NCBI GenBank assembly: GCA_017615245.1
Contig: JAGAAL010000040.1
Span: 43,012 to 107,011 of the forward strand
Direction: 5' to 3'
Length of the DNA stretch: 64,000 bases
Source of the DNA: Bacteroidaceae bacterium
GTDB lineage: Bacteria > Bacteroidota > Bacteroidia > Bacteroidales > Bacteroidaceae
The notes beneath the pieces were generated by a model. That model ran no database searches and was not told the origin of the DNA. It saw nothing but the letters and a program-made list of their open reading frames with translations. Positions 6,313-15,205 of this stretch are shown in pieces. How positions within the stretch are numbered: the stretch's first letter is position 1; each line of letters opens with the position of its first letter. The position numbers and the translations under genes are program-made.

Positions 6313-8136
6313 ATGGCGAAGGAAGAGGACGATACACGGCTTGAGCGACTGAAACGCATCGTGCTGGCACTCCCAGAGAGTCCCGGATGCTATCAGTACT
6401 TCGACGGTGAGGGCACCATCATCTATGTGGGTAAGGCCAAGAATCTGAAACGTCGTGTCAGTTCGTATTTCAACAAAACCGCCCAAACGCTGAAGACACA
6501 GATACTGGTCAGCAAGATAGAGAACATCAACTATGTAGTGGTACCCACAGACGAAGATGCCCTACTGCTGGAGAACAACCTCATCAAGAAATACAAACCA
6601 AGGTACAACATCCTGCTGAAGGACGATAAGACCTACCCATCCGTCTGTGTCACTAACGAGGAGTTCCCAAGAGTGTTCAAGACACGTAAGATTATCCCAG
6701 GCGTGGGAACATACTATGGCCCATTCAGTCACGCAGGAATCCTCAACACCATGTTGGAGCTAATCAATCGCATCTATCCCCTTCGCCGATGTCGCTTTGC
6801 GATGTCAAGCCAACAGATCGAGGATGGTAAGTTCAAGGCCTGTCTGGAATACCACATTAAGAACTGCAAAGCACCTTGTGTAGGTTGGCAGACGAAGGAA
6901 GAGTATATGGAAAGTGTGGCTGAAGTGAAGGAGATTTTGAAAGGAAACACACGCAAGGTCTGTGCAACATTGCTCCAAAAAATGGCCATTCTATCGGAAG
7001 AATTGCGATTTGAGGAGGCACAGGAACTAAAACGCAAATATGATCTTGCGCTGGCGTTCTGTGAGAAAAGTGAGGTGATTGCCCAGCACGAACACAACAT
7101 CGATGTGTTCTCCATCGCTGACGATGAGAAATCGGCCTTTATCAACTACCTGCATGTCACCAATGGCTGCATCAATCAGGCATTCACCTTTGAGTACGCG
7201 AAACGTATGGACGAAGAACCAGAAGACCTCTTAGCATTGGGTATCGTAGAGATGCGCGAACGCTATCACAGCGACTCCAAGGAGATCATCGTGCCCTTCC
7301 CATTAGAGGTGGAACTGAAAGATGTCACTATCACAGTGCCACAGCGAGGCGATAAAAAACATCTGCTGGACCTCTCGCTGGCAAACGTAAGGCAATATAA
7401 GTTCGACAAGGCGAAGCAAGCAGAGAAACTTAACCCTGAACAGCGGTCGACCAACCTGTTGAAGGAATTGCAGACGAAACTGAAACTGGAACACCTGCCC
7501 CTCCATATCGAGTGTTTCGACAACTCCAACATACAAGGGGCAGAGGCTGTAGCAGGATGTGTGGTGTTCAAGAAAGCGAAACCAGCCAAATCGGAATACC
7601 GGAAGTATATTATCAAGACGGTAGAAGGCCCTGACGACTATGCCTCGATGGCAGAGGTGGTATATCGCCGATACAAGCGTCTGATAGATGAAGCAGGGGA
7701 ACTGCCAAGTCTCATTATTGCTGATGGCGGCAAAGGGCAGATGGGTATCATCAAGCATGTGGTGGAGGACGAACTCCAATTGCAGATACCTATCGCAGGA
7801 TTGGCAAAAGATGGCAAGCATCGCACCTCGGAACTGCTGACCTATCAGGACGGACAGATTGTTACCGTGGGCGTGGAGATGAAGAGTGCGCTGTTCCAGT
7901 TCCTCACCCGCATTCAGGACGAAGTACACAGATATGCTATCCAGTTCCATCGTGACAAACGCTCGAAGGCACAGGTGGCATCGGAGTTAGATCAGATAAA
8001 AGGCATAGGAGCCGCTACGAAGACAGCATTGCTGAAGCAGTTCAAGAGTGTGAAACGCATTCGTGAGGCTAGCGAGGAAGCGATTGCAGAAGTGGTGGGC
8101 AAAGCCAAAGCAAGAATCATTAAGGAAGCATTATGA
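6313..8136 (+). CDS. uvrC: Excinuclease ABC subunit C
   Basis: A 607-residue nucleotide-excision-repair nuclease that makes both incisions around a lesion within UvrABC. The GIY-YIG domain is at the start (PGCYQYF, then IIYVGKAKNLKRRVSSYF, about residues 17-95). A UVR helix follows near 205-240 (LSEELRFEEAQELKRK), then the RNase H-like 5' nuclease domain (ECFDNSNIQG; IADGGKGQMG) and terminal helix-hairpin-helix motifs (DQIKGIGAATKTALLKQF). Length is normal. Its last four bases ATGA overlap the start of dtd, indicating translational coupling. Confidence 0.97.
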   Translation: MAKEEDDTRLERLKRIVLALPESPGCYQYFDGEGTIIYVGKAKNLKRRVSSYFNKTAQTLKTQILVSKIENINYVVVPTDEDALLLENNLIKKYKPRYNILLKDDKTYPSVCVTNEEFPRVFKTRKIIPGVGTYYGPFSHAGILNTMLELINRIYPLRRCRFAMSSQQIEDGKFKACLEYHIKNCKAPCVGWQTKEEYMESVAEVKEILKGNTRKVCATLLQKMAILSEELRFEEAQELKRKYDLALAFCEKSEVIAQHEHNIDVFSIADDEKSAFINYLHVTNGCINQAFTFEYAKRMDEEPEDLLALGIVEMRERYHSDSKEIIVPFPLEVELKDVTITVPQRGDKKHLLDLSLANVRQYKFDKAKQAEKLNPEQRSTNLLKELQTKLKLEHLPLHIECFDNSNIQGAEAVAGCVVFKKAKPAKSEYRKYIIKTVEGPDDYASMAEVVYRRYKRLIDEAGELPSLIIADGGKGQMGIIKHVVEDELQLQIPIAGLAKDGKHRTSELLTYQDGQIVTVGVEMKSALFQFLTRIQDEVHRYAIQFHRDKRSKAQVASELDQIKGIGAATKTALLKQFKSVKRIREASEEAIAEVVGKAKARIIKEAL

Positions 8137-8585
8137 GAGCAGTCATACAACGAGTCAGCGAAGCATCCGTCACGATTGACGGAGCAGTCAGAGCACAGAT
8201 AGGGAAAGGTTATTTAGTGCTTCTGGGCTGTGAGAATGCTGACACACAAGAGGATATCGAGTGGTTGAGCAAGAAAGTGGTGAATCTGCGGGTGTTCGAC
8301 GATGAGAATGGGGTGATGAACCGCTCTATATTAGAAATAGGTGGTGAAATACTGGTTGTCAGCCAGTTCACCCTTTGGGCATCCTACAAGAAAGGGAACC
8401 GTCCCAGCTACCTCAGGGCAGGCAGCCACGAGGTTACCATTCCCCTCTATGAGCAGTTCTGCCGCCAACTCTCTGCCGACTTAGACAAGGAAGTGGCCAC
8501 AGGAGAGTTTGGAGCCGACATGAAAGTATCCCTTGTGAATGACGGCCCTGTCACCATCTGCATGGATACGAAGAATAAGGAATAA
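8133..8585 (+). CDS. dtd: D-aminoacyl-tRNA deacylase
   Basis: A 150-residue proofreading enzyme that hydrolyses D-amino acids from tRNA. The family start MRAVIQRVSEASVTIDG, the SQFTLWAS motif and the C-terminal GPVTICMDT motif are all present, the last two forming the active-site pocket between subunits of the dimer. It overlaps uvrC by four bases and is followed 28 bases later by deoC. Confidence 0.97.
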   Translation: MRAVIQRVSEASVTIDGAVRAQIGKGYLVLLGCENADTQEDIEWLSKKVVNLRVFDDENGVMNRSILEIGGEILVVSQFTLWASYKKGNRPSYLRAGSHEVTIPLYEQFCRQLSADLDKEVATGEFGADMKVSLVNDGPVTICMDTKNKE

Positions 8586-8613
8586 CTCATAAGACCCATT
8601 AACCCCATACAAT

Positions 8614-9504
8614 ATGATAACAGACAACAAAATCCAGCAAGCATTTGCCAAGTACAACTTGGAGCTTGACGACGAACAAGTAAAGAAAGAGGTAGCAGCA
8701 TTGCTGGCCAACCATCTTGAAGAAAACAATACCATCGCAGTAAAGAAGTTTTTGCTGAACAGTGTGGAACTTACTACCCTGAAGACTACAGACAGCGAAG
8801 ACAGCGTGATGCGATTCGTGGAGAAAGTCAATCAGTTCGACGATGTATATCCTGAGCTGGGACATGTAGCTACCGTATGTGTCTATCCTTGTTTTGCTTC
8901 CATCTGCCACGACACGTTGGAGAACGACGAGGTAGAGATTGCCTGTGTAGCTGCTTGCTTCCCTTCTTCTCAGTCATTTATCGAGGTGAAGATTGCCGAG
9001 ACGGCTCTCGCCTTGAAAGACGGTGCTACAGAAATCGATATCGTGCAGTCTGTCGGTAAGTTCCTTGCAGGTGACTACGAAACCGTTGCCGATGAGATTG
9101 CCGAACTGAAAGAAGTATGTGGCGACCGTAAACTGAAGGTGATCCTTGAAACAGGATGCCTCAAAATTGCCAGCAACATTAAGAAAGCATCCATCTTAGC
9201 GATGTATGCAGGAGCAGACTACATCAAGACTTCTACAGGCAAACTCGAACCTGCCGCTACACCTGAGGCTGCATACGTCATGTGTCAGGCCATTAAGGAA
9301 TACTACGAAGAGACAGGTATCCAGATTGGTTTCAAACCTGCCGGAGGCATGAAGACGGTAGAGGATGCCCTGAAGTACTACACCATCGTGAAGGAAGTAC
9401 TGGGAGAGGCGTGGCTTACCAACACCATGTTACGTCTTGGTACTAGCAGTCTGGCTAACAAACTGTTAAGTGACATCCAAGGTGAAACGATTCAATTCTT
9501 TTAA
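8614..9504 (+). CDS. deoC: Deoxyribose-phosphate aldolase
   Basis: A 296-residue class I aldolase that cleaves 2-deoxyribose-5-phosphate to glyceraldehyde-3-phosphate and acetaldehyde in nucleoside catabolism. The Schiff-base lysine lies in YIKTSTGKL and a second conserved lysine in GFKPAGGMK. It is longer than the 220-260 residues common elsewhere because of an N-terminal helical extension. It lies between dtd and ompH on the same strand, all with short gaps. Confidence 0.95.
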   Translation: MITDNKIQQAFAKYNLELDDEQVKKEVAALLANHLEENNTIAVKKFLLNSVELTTLKTTDSEDSVMRFVEKVNQFDDVYPELGHVATVCVYPCFASICHDTLENDEVEIACVAACFPSSQSFIEVKIAETALALKDGATEIDIVQSVGKFLAGDYETVADEIAELKEVCGDRKLKVILETGCLKIASNIKKASILAMYAGADYIKTSTGKLEPAATPEAAYVMCQAIKEYYEETGIQIGFKPAGGMKTVEDALKYYTIVKEVLGEAWLTNTMLRLGTSSLANKLLSDIQGETIQFF

Positions 9505-9516
9505 TCCCCATAACCC

Positions 9517-10044
9517 ATGAAAAGACTATTATTATCATTTATCGTCCTTGCGACCACCTTCACATTGGCTGTCGCACAGGAAGATAGTGCTGTTGTCACA
9601 AAGACTTTTGGCTATCTCAGCTATGATGCCGTGTTGAAAGCGATGCCATCGTACGCAGAGGCACAGAAGAGCTATGGCGACCTGAAAGCCAGCTATGCCA
9701 AAGAACTGGAACGTTCGGAAACGGAGTTCAGTAAGCAGTTTGCGGAGTATGTCGACGGACAGAAGTCGTTCCCTGAGAATATCCTGCTGAAACGCCAGAA
9801 AGAACTTCAGCAGCTGATGGAGCAAAGCCTGAAATTCAAGCAGGAAGCTCAGCAGTTACTCGAAAAGGCAGAAGCAGAACTGATGCAGCCTGTTCACCAG
9901 CGCCTAAAAGAGGCCTTATATAAGGTAGGGATGCAGAAAGGCTACGATTACATCATCAATACAGACAATAACAGTCACCCTTTCGTCAATACAAACAAGG
10001 GTGAAGACATCACAGCCGAAGTTATCAGCGTAGTATCGAAATGA
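9517..10044 (+). CDS. OmpH/Skp-family periplasmic chaperone
   Basis: A 175-residue secreted protein with a signal peptide (MKRLLLSFIVLATTFTLAVAQ) followed by a helical, charged region (about 45-135) rich in K, E and Q, matching the coiled-coil tentacles of Skp/OmpH. The family C-terminal part GMQKGYDYIINTD is present. Skp holds unfolded outer-membrane proteins in the periplasm. The stop codon overlaps the start of murI by four bases (ATGA). Confidence 0.9.
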   Translation: MKRLLLSFIVLATTFTLAVAQEDSAVVTKTFGYLSYDAVLKAMPSYAEAQKSYGDLKASYAKELERSETEFSKQFAEYVDGQKSFPENILLKRQKELQQLMEQSLKFKQEAQQLLEKAEAELMQPVHQRLKEALYKVGMQKGYDYIINTDNNSHPFVNTNKGEDITAEVISVVSK

Positions 10045-10856
10045 ATAAGGGAGCAATAGGGGTATTTGATTCTGGATATGGTGGACTTACCATCCTTAAT
10101 GGTATCCGCCGGTTGATGCCGCAATACGATTATGTGTATTTCGGCGATAATGCCCGTGCCCCTTATGGCACACGTTCCTTCGATGTGGTCTATCAGTACA
10201 CGCTCGAAGCTGTCCAACATCTGTTCGACAAGGGTTGTCCGCTCGTCATCTTAGGGTGCAACACAGCCTCAGCCAAGGCCCTGCGCACAATCCAGCAAGT
10301 ATATCTCCCGAGGTATGCACCCGATAATCGTGTACTGGGGGTCATCCGTCCTACCGCAGAAGTAGTAGGAACCATCACGCATAATGGACATATCGGCGTA
10401 TTAGCAACAGAGGGAACCATCAAGTCGGAATCCTACAATATGGAGATTCTCAAGCTGTTCCCTGATTGCAAAGTGACAGGGTTGGCTTGTCCCATGTGGG
10501 TACCGTTAGTGGAAAATGGGGAATACGACAAGCCAAGTGCTGATTACTTCGTACAGGAACGTATAGACACACTTTTGCAAACAGATCCACTCATAGATAC
10601 CATCATCCTGGGCTGTACACACTATCCGCTCCTGATGAAGAAAATTCGCAAGTTCTGCCCTTCAGGTATTGAGATTCTCACACAAGGGCAGTATATCGCA
10701 GAAAGCCTGCAAACATACCTTCAGCGTCATCCGGAAATGGAAACGCGATTGACGAAAGGGGGAAGCTGCCAATACTTTACCTCTGAGTCGCCAGAACGCT
10801 TCAGCGGCAACGCTTCCTTATTCCTTAACGAACAGATTAAAGTAATGAGATTATGA
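10041..10856 (+). CDS. murI: Glutamate racemase
   Basis: A 271-residue cofactor-independent racemase that makes D-glutamate for peptidoglycan. The N-terminal GVFDSGYGGLTI and the two catalytic cysteine motifs LGCNTASA and LGCTHYPLL are present. Length is standard. Both ends overlap neighbours by four bases (ompH-like upstream, CPBP protease downstream), so this is a tightly coupled envelope cluster. Confidence 0.97.
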   Translation: MNKGAIGVFDSGYGGLTILNGIRRLMPQYDYVYFGDNARAPYGTRSFDVVYQYTLEAVQHLFDKGCPLVILGCNTASAKALRTIQQVYLPRYAPDNRVLGVIRPTAEVVGTITHNGHIGVLATEGTIKSESYNMEILKLFPDCKVTGLACPMWVPLVENGEYDKPSADYFVQERIDTLLQTDPLIDTIILGCTHYPLLMKKIRKFCPSGIEILTQGQYIAESLQTYLQRHPEMETRLTKGGSCQYFTSESPERFSGNASLFLNEQIKVMRL

Positions 10857-11680
10857 ATTCCAAGGTAAAGAAATCAGTTTTAGACATTGTCCTCCTCCTC
10901 ATCATATTCGGAATCGGACAATTAGGAGGTGGTGTCATAGGCGGTATCATAGGTTCCATGTTTGGTGCATTGTATGGAGGAGGATATACGTCTTGGACTA
11001 TCTCCATCGCATTGGTGACAGCCTCTCTCTTGACCATCCTTCTTTTCATCGTTTCTCGATACCTGCTGATCAAGTCCCATTGGTTAGAAAAGCCCGATTT
11101 TATCGCAGAAATCAACCTCAGTCGACTTCGTTGGCACTTGGCTCCGGTGATGCTGATTGCCACATTCGCAGGTGCTGTCGCAACAGGCTGTTTGGGACAA
11201 GCATGGGGAGTAAAAGATACATTGGAGGATACCATGCAAGAGTTGGTTAACAATCCGATAGGTATTCTTACGATTGTTCTTATCGGTCCACTCACTGAGG
11301 AAATCATCTTCCGTCATGGAATACTTGGCGGTATGTTGCGACGTGGTGTCAACCCATGGATTGCCATCTTGGTATCATCACTCTTGTTCGGCATTATTCA
11401 CTGGAACCCCATACAGATACTCTTTGCAACTGCACTGGGTGTGATGCTGGGTATCCTCTATACCAAATCACAGAGCATCATCCCCTCACTCATCTATCAT
11501 ATCATCAACAATGGTTTTGCAGTCACTGTGATGTTGATTACCGGAAACGAGCAAGACCCCACGGCAGACCTCTTTGAAACACCCCATGTGCTCTACAGTG
11601 CAGCAGTCGTATCAGCTGCTATCTGTATCCCACTCTTCATCTACTATTGGCGCAAACCAACCCTCCCCCATAACCAATAA
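10853..11680 (+). CDS. CPBP-family intramembrane metalloprotease
   Basis: A 275-residue multi-span membrane protein (at least six hydrophobic segments) with ABI/CPBP motifs: EEIIFRHGILGG carries the paired glutamates and arginine of motif 1, FGIIHWNP supplies the histidine of motif 2, and a further HIINNG follows. These enzymes process prenylated or membrane proteins, and some give bacteriocin immunity; the substrate here is unknown. The start overlaps murI by four bases. Confidence 0.88.
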   Translation: MNSKVKKSVLDIVLLLIIFGIGQLGGGVIGGIIGSMFGALYGGGYTSWTISIALVTASLLTILLFIVSRYLLIKSHWLEKPDFIAEINLSRLRWHLAPVMLIATFAGAVATGCLGQAWGVKDTLEDTMQELVNNPIGILTIVLIGPLTEEIIFRHGILGGMLRRGVNPWIAILVSSLLFGIIHWNPIQILFATALGVMLGILYTKSQSIIPSLIYHIINNGFAVTVMLITGNEQDPTADLFETPHVLYSAAVVSAAICIPLFIYYWRKPTLPHNQ

Positions 11681-11689
11681 CCCATAAAC

Positions 11690-11741
11690 GTTCAACTCTA
11701 AACTTTTTCAACGACTCTAAACTCTAAACACTCAACTATAA
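11690..11741. repeat. AACTCTAAAC-type intergenic repeat
   Basis: Tandem TTCAACTCTAAAC / CTCTAAACTC / CTCAACTATAAAC units fill the gap between the CPBP gene and the glycosyltransferase, stopping a few bases before the start codon. Confidence 0.7.
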
Positions 11742-11746
11742 ACTAT

Positions 11747-12766
11747 ATGCCAACCACCGACATATCCGTTCTTATCCTCTTCTTCAATCGTGCAGACCAC
11801 CTCAGCAAGGTGTTCGCAGAAGTGAAGAAAGCACGTCCAGCCCGCCTTTTCCTCTATCAGGACGGACCTCGTGAGGGTCGTAATGATATGGAAGGCATAC
11901 TGGCATGTAGGGATTTGGTATCTGACGAGCACATTGATTGGGAATGTGAAGTACATCGTCTCTACCAACAAAAGAACTATGGCTGCGATCCTTCAGAGTT
12001 TATTTCGCAGCGTTGGGCTTTCTCGCAGACAGATAAATGTATCGTTCTGGAGGACGATGACGTACCTTCGCAGTCGTTTTTCCCTTTCTGCAAGGAGATG
12101 CTCGACCGCTATGAGAATGACCCTCGCATCACCCTCATCAGCGGATTCAACACAGAGGCAGATGAAATGAAAAGCAATGGAGACTCCTATTTCTTTACGC
12201 GTGTGTTCTCCATCTGGGGTTGGGCCTCATGGGCAAGAGTGGTCAATAATTGGGATGGGAACTATGGATTCGTGAACGATCCTCAACAATTTGCACGCTT
12301 GAAGCAGAAAGTCGAACAATACCATCAGCGTAGGGACATGATACAGATGTGTCAGGATCATGCAGCTTCAGGGAAAGAATACTACGAATCCATCTTCTGG
12401 GCATATATGTTATTGCACGATGGAATGGCCATTATGCCAAGTGTGAATCTTATCAATAACGTCGGTATGGAAGGCGGTACCCACTTCTCTGCCCAACTGG
12501 ACTTACTTCCTCGTCGTCTGCGTCATGTTTTCACCATGCCTCGCAAGGAACTGACCTTCCCGCTGCAACACCCAACAGACGTTGTTGAGCATCCCGACTA
12601 CCAACGATTGCATTACCTACGTAATGCGTGGAATAACCCTTGGCGTAAAGTACAATACTCATTGGAGGAGTTTTGGCTGAATCTCATTCATGGCAACTTC
12701 AGCGCCATCTCCCATGCCTTTCAGCGCCGTATTCGCAAATGGTTGGGCACAGAGCATCATCGATAG
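11747..12766 (+). CDS. Family 2-like glycosyltransferase
   Basis: A 339-residue protein that starts with a nucleotide-sugar-binding fold (ISVLILFFNRADHLSKVFAE) and has an acidic cluster LEDDDVPSQSF that fits the metal-binding DxD motif. No membrane span is evident. The family includes proteins annotated as hemolytic protein HlpA-like, but sugar transfer is the supported chemistry. Substrate unknown; it lies alone, convergent with comEC, overlapping its 3' end by 10 bases. Confidence 0.8.
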   Translation: MPTTDISVLILFFNRADHLSKVFAEVKKARPARLFLYQDGPREGRNDMEGILACRDLVSDEHIDWECEVHRLYQQKNYGCDPSEFISQRWAFSQTDKCIVLEDDDVPSQSFFPFCKEMLDRYENDPRITLISGFNTEADEMKSNGDSYFFTRVFSIWGWASWARVVNNWDGNYGFVNDPQQFARLKQKVEQYHQRRDMIQMCQDHAASGKEYYESIFWAYMLLHDGMAIMPSVNLINNVGMEGGTHFSAQLDLLPRRLRHVFTMPRKELTFPLQHPTDVVEHPDYQRLHYLRNAWNNPWRKVQYSLEEFWLNLIHGNFSAISHAFQRRIRKWLGTEHHR

Positions 12767-14322
12767 CCTCCCCTAGAAGGGAAAGTTAGAAGGGGACTTA
12801 TCAAAACTGCTATCAACAGATAGCACAAAAATACCCCTAACTCATTGGGATACCATTCAAAAACAGCCCATTTCATCGAGGAAATCCATCCCGTTATATC
12901 GTTCAGCAATCCTGCCAAGAAGAGCAATACAATACTGACATATGACTGTATTTGTGGTAACCAGCACACTATCCACCACACTGCTGCCACAATCATCAGA
13001 ACGAATGCCAATCCACTAATGGCAATATTTGTGAAGACAGACAGCAATGGCACAATTCCGAAATAATAGCTTGCCAAGGGGAAAGTAAACAGGCTGCACA
13101 CAATGGTGGTGATGGCACTTCCCACGATGAAATCGATGAAAAAGCTAACAAACGAAAGCCATTTCGTACTGAAGCGGATGCGATGCCTGCTCCACCATCC
13201 CCACAGATGCGGACCTAATGTCAAGAGGCCTAACATCGATAACATCGAGAGTTCGAAACCTACATCAAACAACTGGAACGGATTTACACACAACATCACC
13301 ATAGCCGTCACACATAGCACATCAATCATATTGACTTTCCGTCGGCTCAACTCTGCCAGCATCAACACGGTGAACATGATTGCTGCCCTGACAAGTGACG
13401 ATGGCGCTCCTGTGATGGCGACAAAACACCAAACCATCAAAACACAAACCAGTTCGATGACTCGTTTCCATCGGGGTCTGCCCACCCAAGTGCCTAACAT
13501 AAATTGCAGAATCATATAGATAATGGACAAATGGAAACCCGACAGTGCCAGCACGTGACTCACACCCGCTCGTGAATATTGGTTTCGCAGGTTTTTATCC
13601 AACCCACTCTTGTCGCCAATCGTCATCGCCATCACAATCGCCATATCTTCTCCGTCCGATTGTGTGATAGCAGCCTCACGTATTTGTTGTGAATAAGTTC
13701 TCAACCAACGTTTGATACCCATCAATCCTCCGGGATTACCTGCTTTCACATTCCATTTATTAGCATAACAAGTGGAAACAACGTCATGAAGGAACAGGTA
13801 TCTGCGATAGTATTCAAATCCATCATCCTCTGAACTGCCATCTGCATCATGATGCAAGGCTTTAGAAGTCATCGTAAGCCCATAGTAAGTGTATACCGAC
13901 AACGTATCGCCAATCTGCGGGATGGTAGCCGCAACCGACGTATCTGCATCGTTGTTTCCTTTCAAGTTAAGATAGCAGAGGACAGAGGTTCCTTCATCTG
14001 TCTCGATACGTGCCGCCCATGTTTTTGTTTTCCGTAGAGGTGCATCCTGCACCACCCCCATTAGATAGTGAGCCGTTGGCTCTATCGACGCATCTAACGA
14101 TTGGTATTTCAGTTCGAACGCAATAGTACCAACTACCACACAGAACAGCGTTGTAGCATAACCAAACGTCTTCGTCGCCTTCCAGCGGTGAAAGAGCATC
14201 AGCAAAATCACCAACACACCCATTGCTCCAACCATCCACATAAGAGGAATGGTGAATGGTGTGAATTGCGGCAGGAAATAGGCGATGAGAATACCAGTGA
14301 GGAAAGGGATAAGGTAGCGCAT
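12757..14322 (-). CDS. ComEC/Rec2-family competence protein, short form
   Basis: A 521-residue polytopic membrane protein. N-terminal spans are followed by a beta-rich extracellular domain (about 60-190) and the competence domain, with the signature GVSHVLALSGFHLSIIYM near residue 260. Full-length ComEC usually also has a C-terminal metallo-beta-lactamase-like nuclease domain; this one ends shortly after the last spans, without it. The final codons (LLTFPSRGGYR) come from a CCCCT-AGGGG repeat, so the C-terminus may have been cut back by that element. ComEC forms the inner-membrane channel for transforming DNA. Confidence 0.88.
   Translation of the reverse strand: MRYLIPFLTGILIAYFLPQFTPFTIPLMWMVGAMGVLVILLMLFHRWKATKTFGYATTLFCVVVGTIAFELKYQSLDASIEPTAHYLMGVVQDAPLRKTKTWAARIETDEGTSVLCYLNLKGNNDADTSVAATIPQIGDTLSVYTYYGLTMTSKALHHDADGSSEDDGFEYYRRYLFLHDVVSTCYANKWNVKAGNPGGLMGIKRWLRTYSQQIREAAITQSDGEDMAIVMAMTIGDKSGLDKNLRNQYSRAGVSHVLALSGFHLSIIYMILQFMLGTWVGRPRWKRVIELVCVLMVWCFVAITGAPSSLVRAAIMFTVLMLAELSRRKVNMIDVLCVTAMVMLCVNPFQLFDVGFELSMLSMLGLLTLGPHLWGWWSRHRIRFSTKWLSFVSFFIDFIVGSAITTIVCSLFTFPLASYYFGIVPLLSVFTNIAISGLAFVLMIVAAVWWIVCWLPQIQSYVSIVLLFLAGLLNDITGWISSMKWAVFEWYPNELGVFLCYLLIAVLISPLLTFPSRGGYR
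12767..12800. repeat. CCCCTAGAAGGG-type repeat at the comEC 3' end
   Basis: The sequence AGCCTCCCCTAGAAGGGAAAG followed by AGAAGGGGAC matches the palindromic intergenic repeat class and encodes the last residues of ComEC on the minus strand. Confidence 0.6.
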
Positions 14323-14336
14323 GGTGCTTCAAGAGC

Positions 14337-15041
14337 TTACTTTTCGACCGATGTGAGCTGTTGGTAAAGCTCTTGCATCCCTTCTGTGGCTTTCTTCGCA
14401 ATAATATGCACGGGCAGATAGCCTGGCACATTATTCGGAGAAGGATCGATGAGGTATATTTCTGCGTCATGTCGTGCATAACTGAGGAGTCCCGCAGCAG
14501 GATAAACGTTGAGTGAGGTGCCAATCACAACCACAATATCAGCCATAGAGACTTCTTCTGCAGCTGGCTCAATCATCGGTACAGCCTCACCGAACCATAC
14601 GATGAAAGGACGCAGTTGACTGCCGTCAGCTGCCTTATCTCCTATCTGGATATCCTGATTATCCTTCAGTGTGACAATCTGTTTAGGGTCATTCGGATTG
14701 CTGGTTGAAGTCGCCTTGGTAAGTTCGCCATGCAGATGGATGATATGTGTAGAACCGGCCCTTTCGTGTAGGTTGTCCACATTCTGAGTTACCACACAGC
14801 AATCATAATACTGCTCTAAAGCGGCTACCAGACGATGGGCATCATTGGGTTGGACTGTCGAGAGTTGTCTGCGACGTTCATTATAGAATTTGATGACGAG
14901 TTCAGGGTCACGATAATACCCCTGAATACTGGCTACGGCTTCAACCGGATATTGCTCCCACAGACCTCCTGAATCACGGAAAGTGGTGATACCGCTTTCG
15001 GCGCTGATACCCGCACCAGTCAGAAATACAAGTTTCTTCAT
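14337..15041 (-). CDS. Sir2-family NAD-dependent deacylase lacking the usual zinc cysteines
   Basis: A 234-residue sirtuin. NAD-binding motifs GAGISAESGITTFRDSGGLW and TQNVDNLHERAG and the catalytic histidine in HLHGEL are present. In the small domain, where most sirtuins carry two CxxC pairs binding zinc, this protein reads TKATSTSNPNDPKQIVTLKD with no cysteines. It may represent a zinc-free subgroup or a class III-like enzyme removing succinyl or related groups; specificity cannot be read. Encoded just upstream of comEC on the same strand with 14 bases between. Confidence 0.9.
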   Translation of the reverse strand: MKKLVFLTGAGISAESGITTFRDSGGLWEQYPVEAVASIQGYYRDPELVIKFYNERRRQLSTVQPNDAHRLVAALEQYYDCCVVTQNVDNLHERAGSTHIIHLHGELTKATSTSNPNDPKQIVTLKDNQDIQIGDKAADGSQLRPFIVWFGEAVPMIEPAAEEVSMADIVVVIGTSLNVYPAAGLLSYARHDAEIYLIDPSPNNVPGYLPVHIIAKKATEGMQELYQQLTSVEK

Positions 15042-15205
15042 TTTTTAAACCTTTAGTGATTTGACACATCAAAAGTGTGAATTTTATTTGAATCGACAAA
15101 AGGTTTGGGGTAAAAAGATGGAGTTGACACGTCGATTGATACCGAAACAGCCATGATTGCCTTTTAGACATTACAAAATCAAAACGAAATAACCATAATC
15201 AACCA

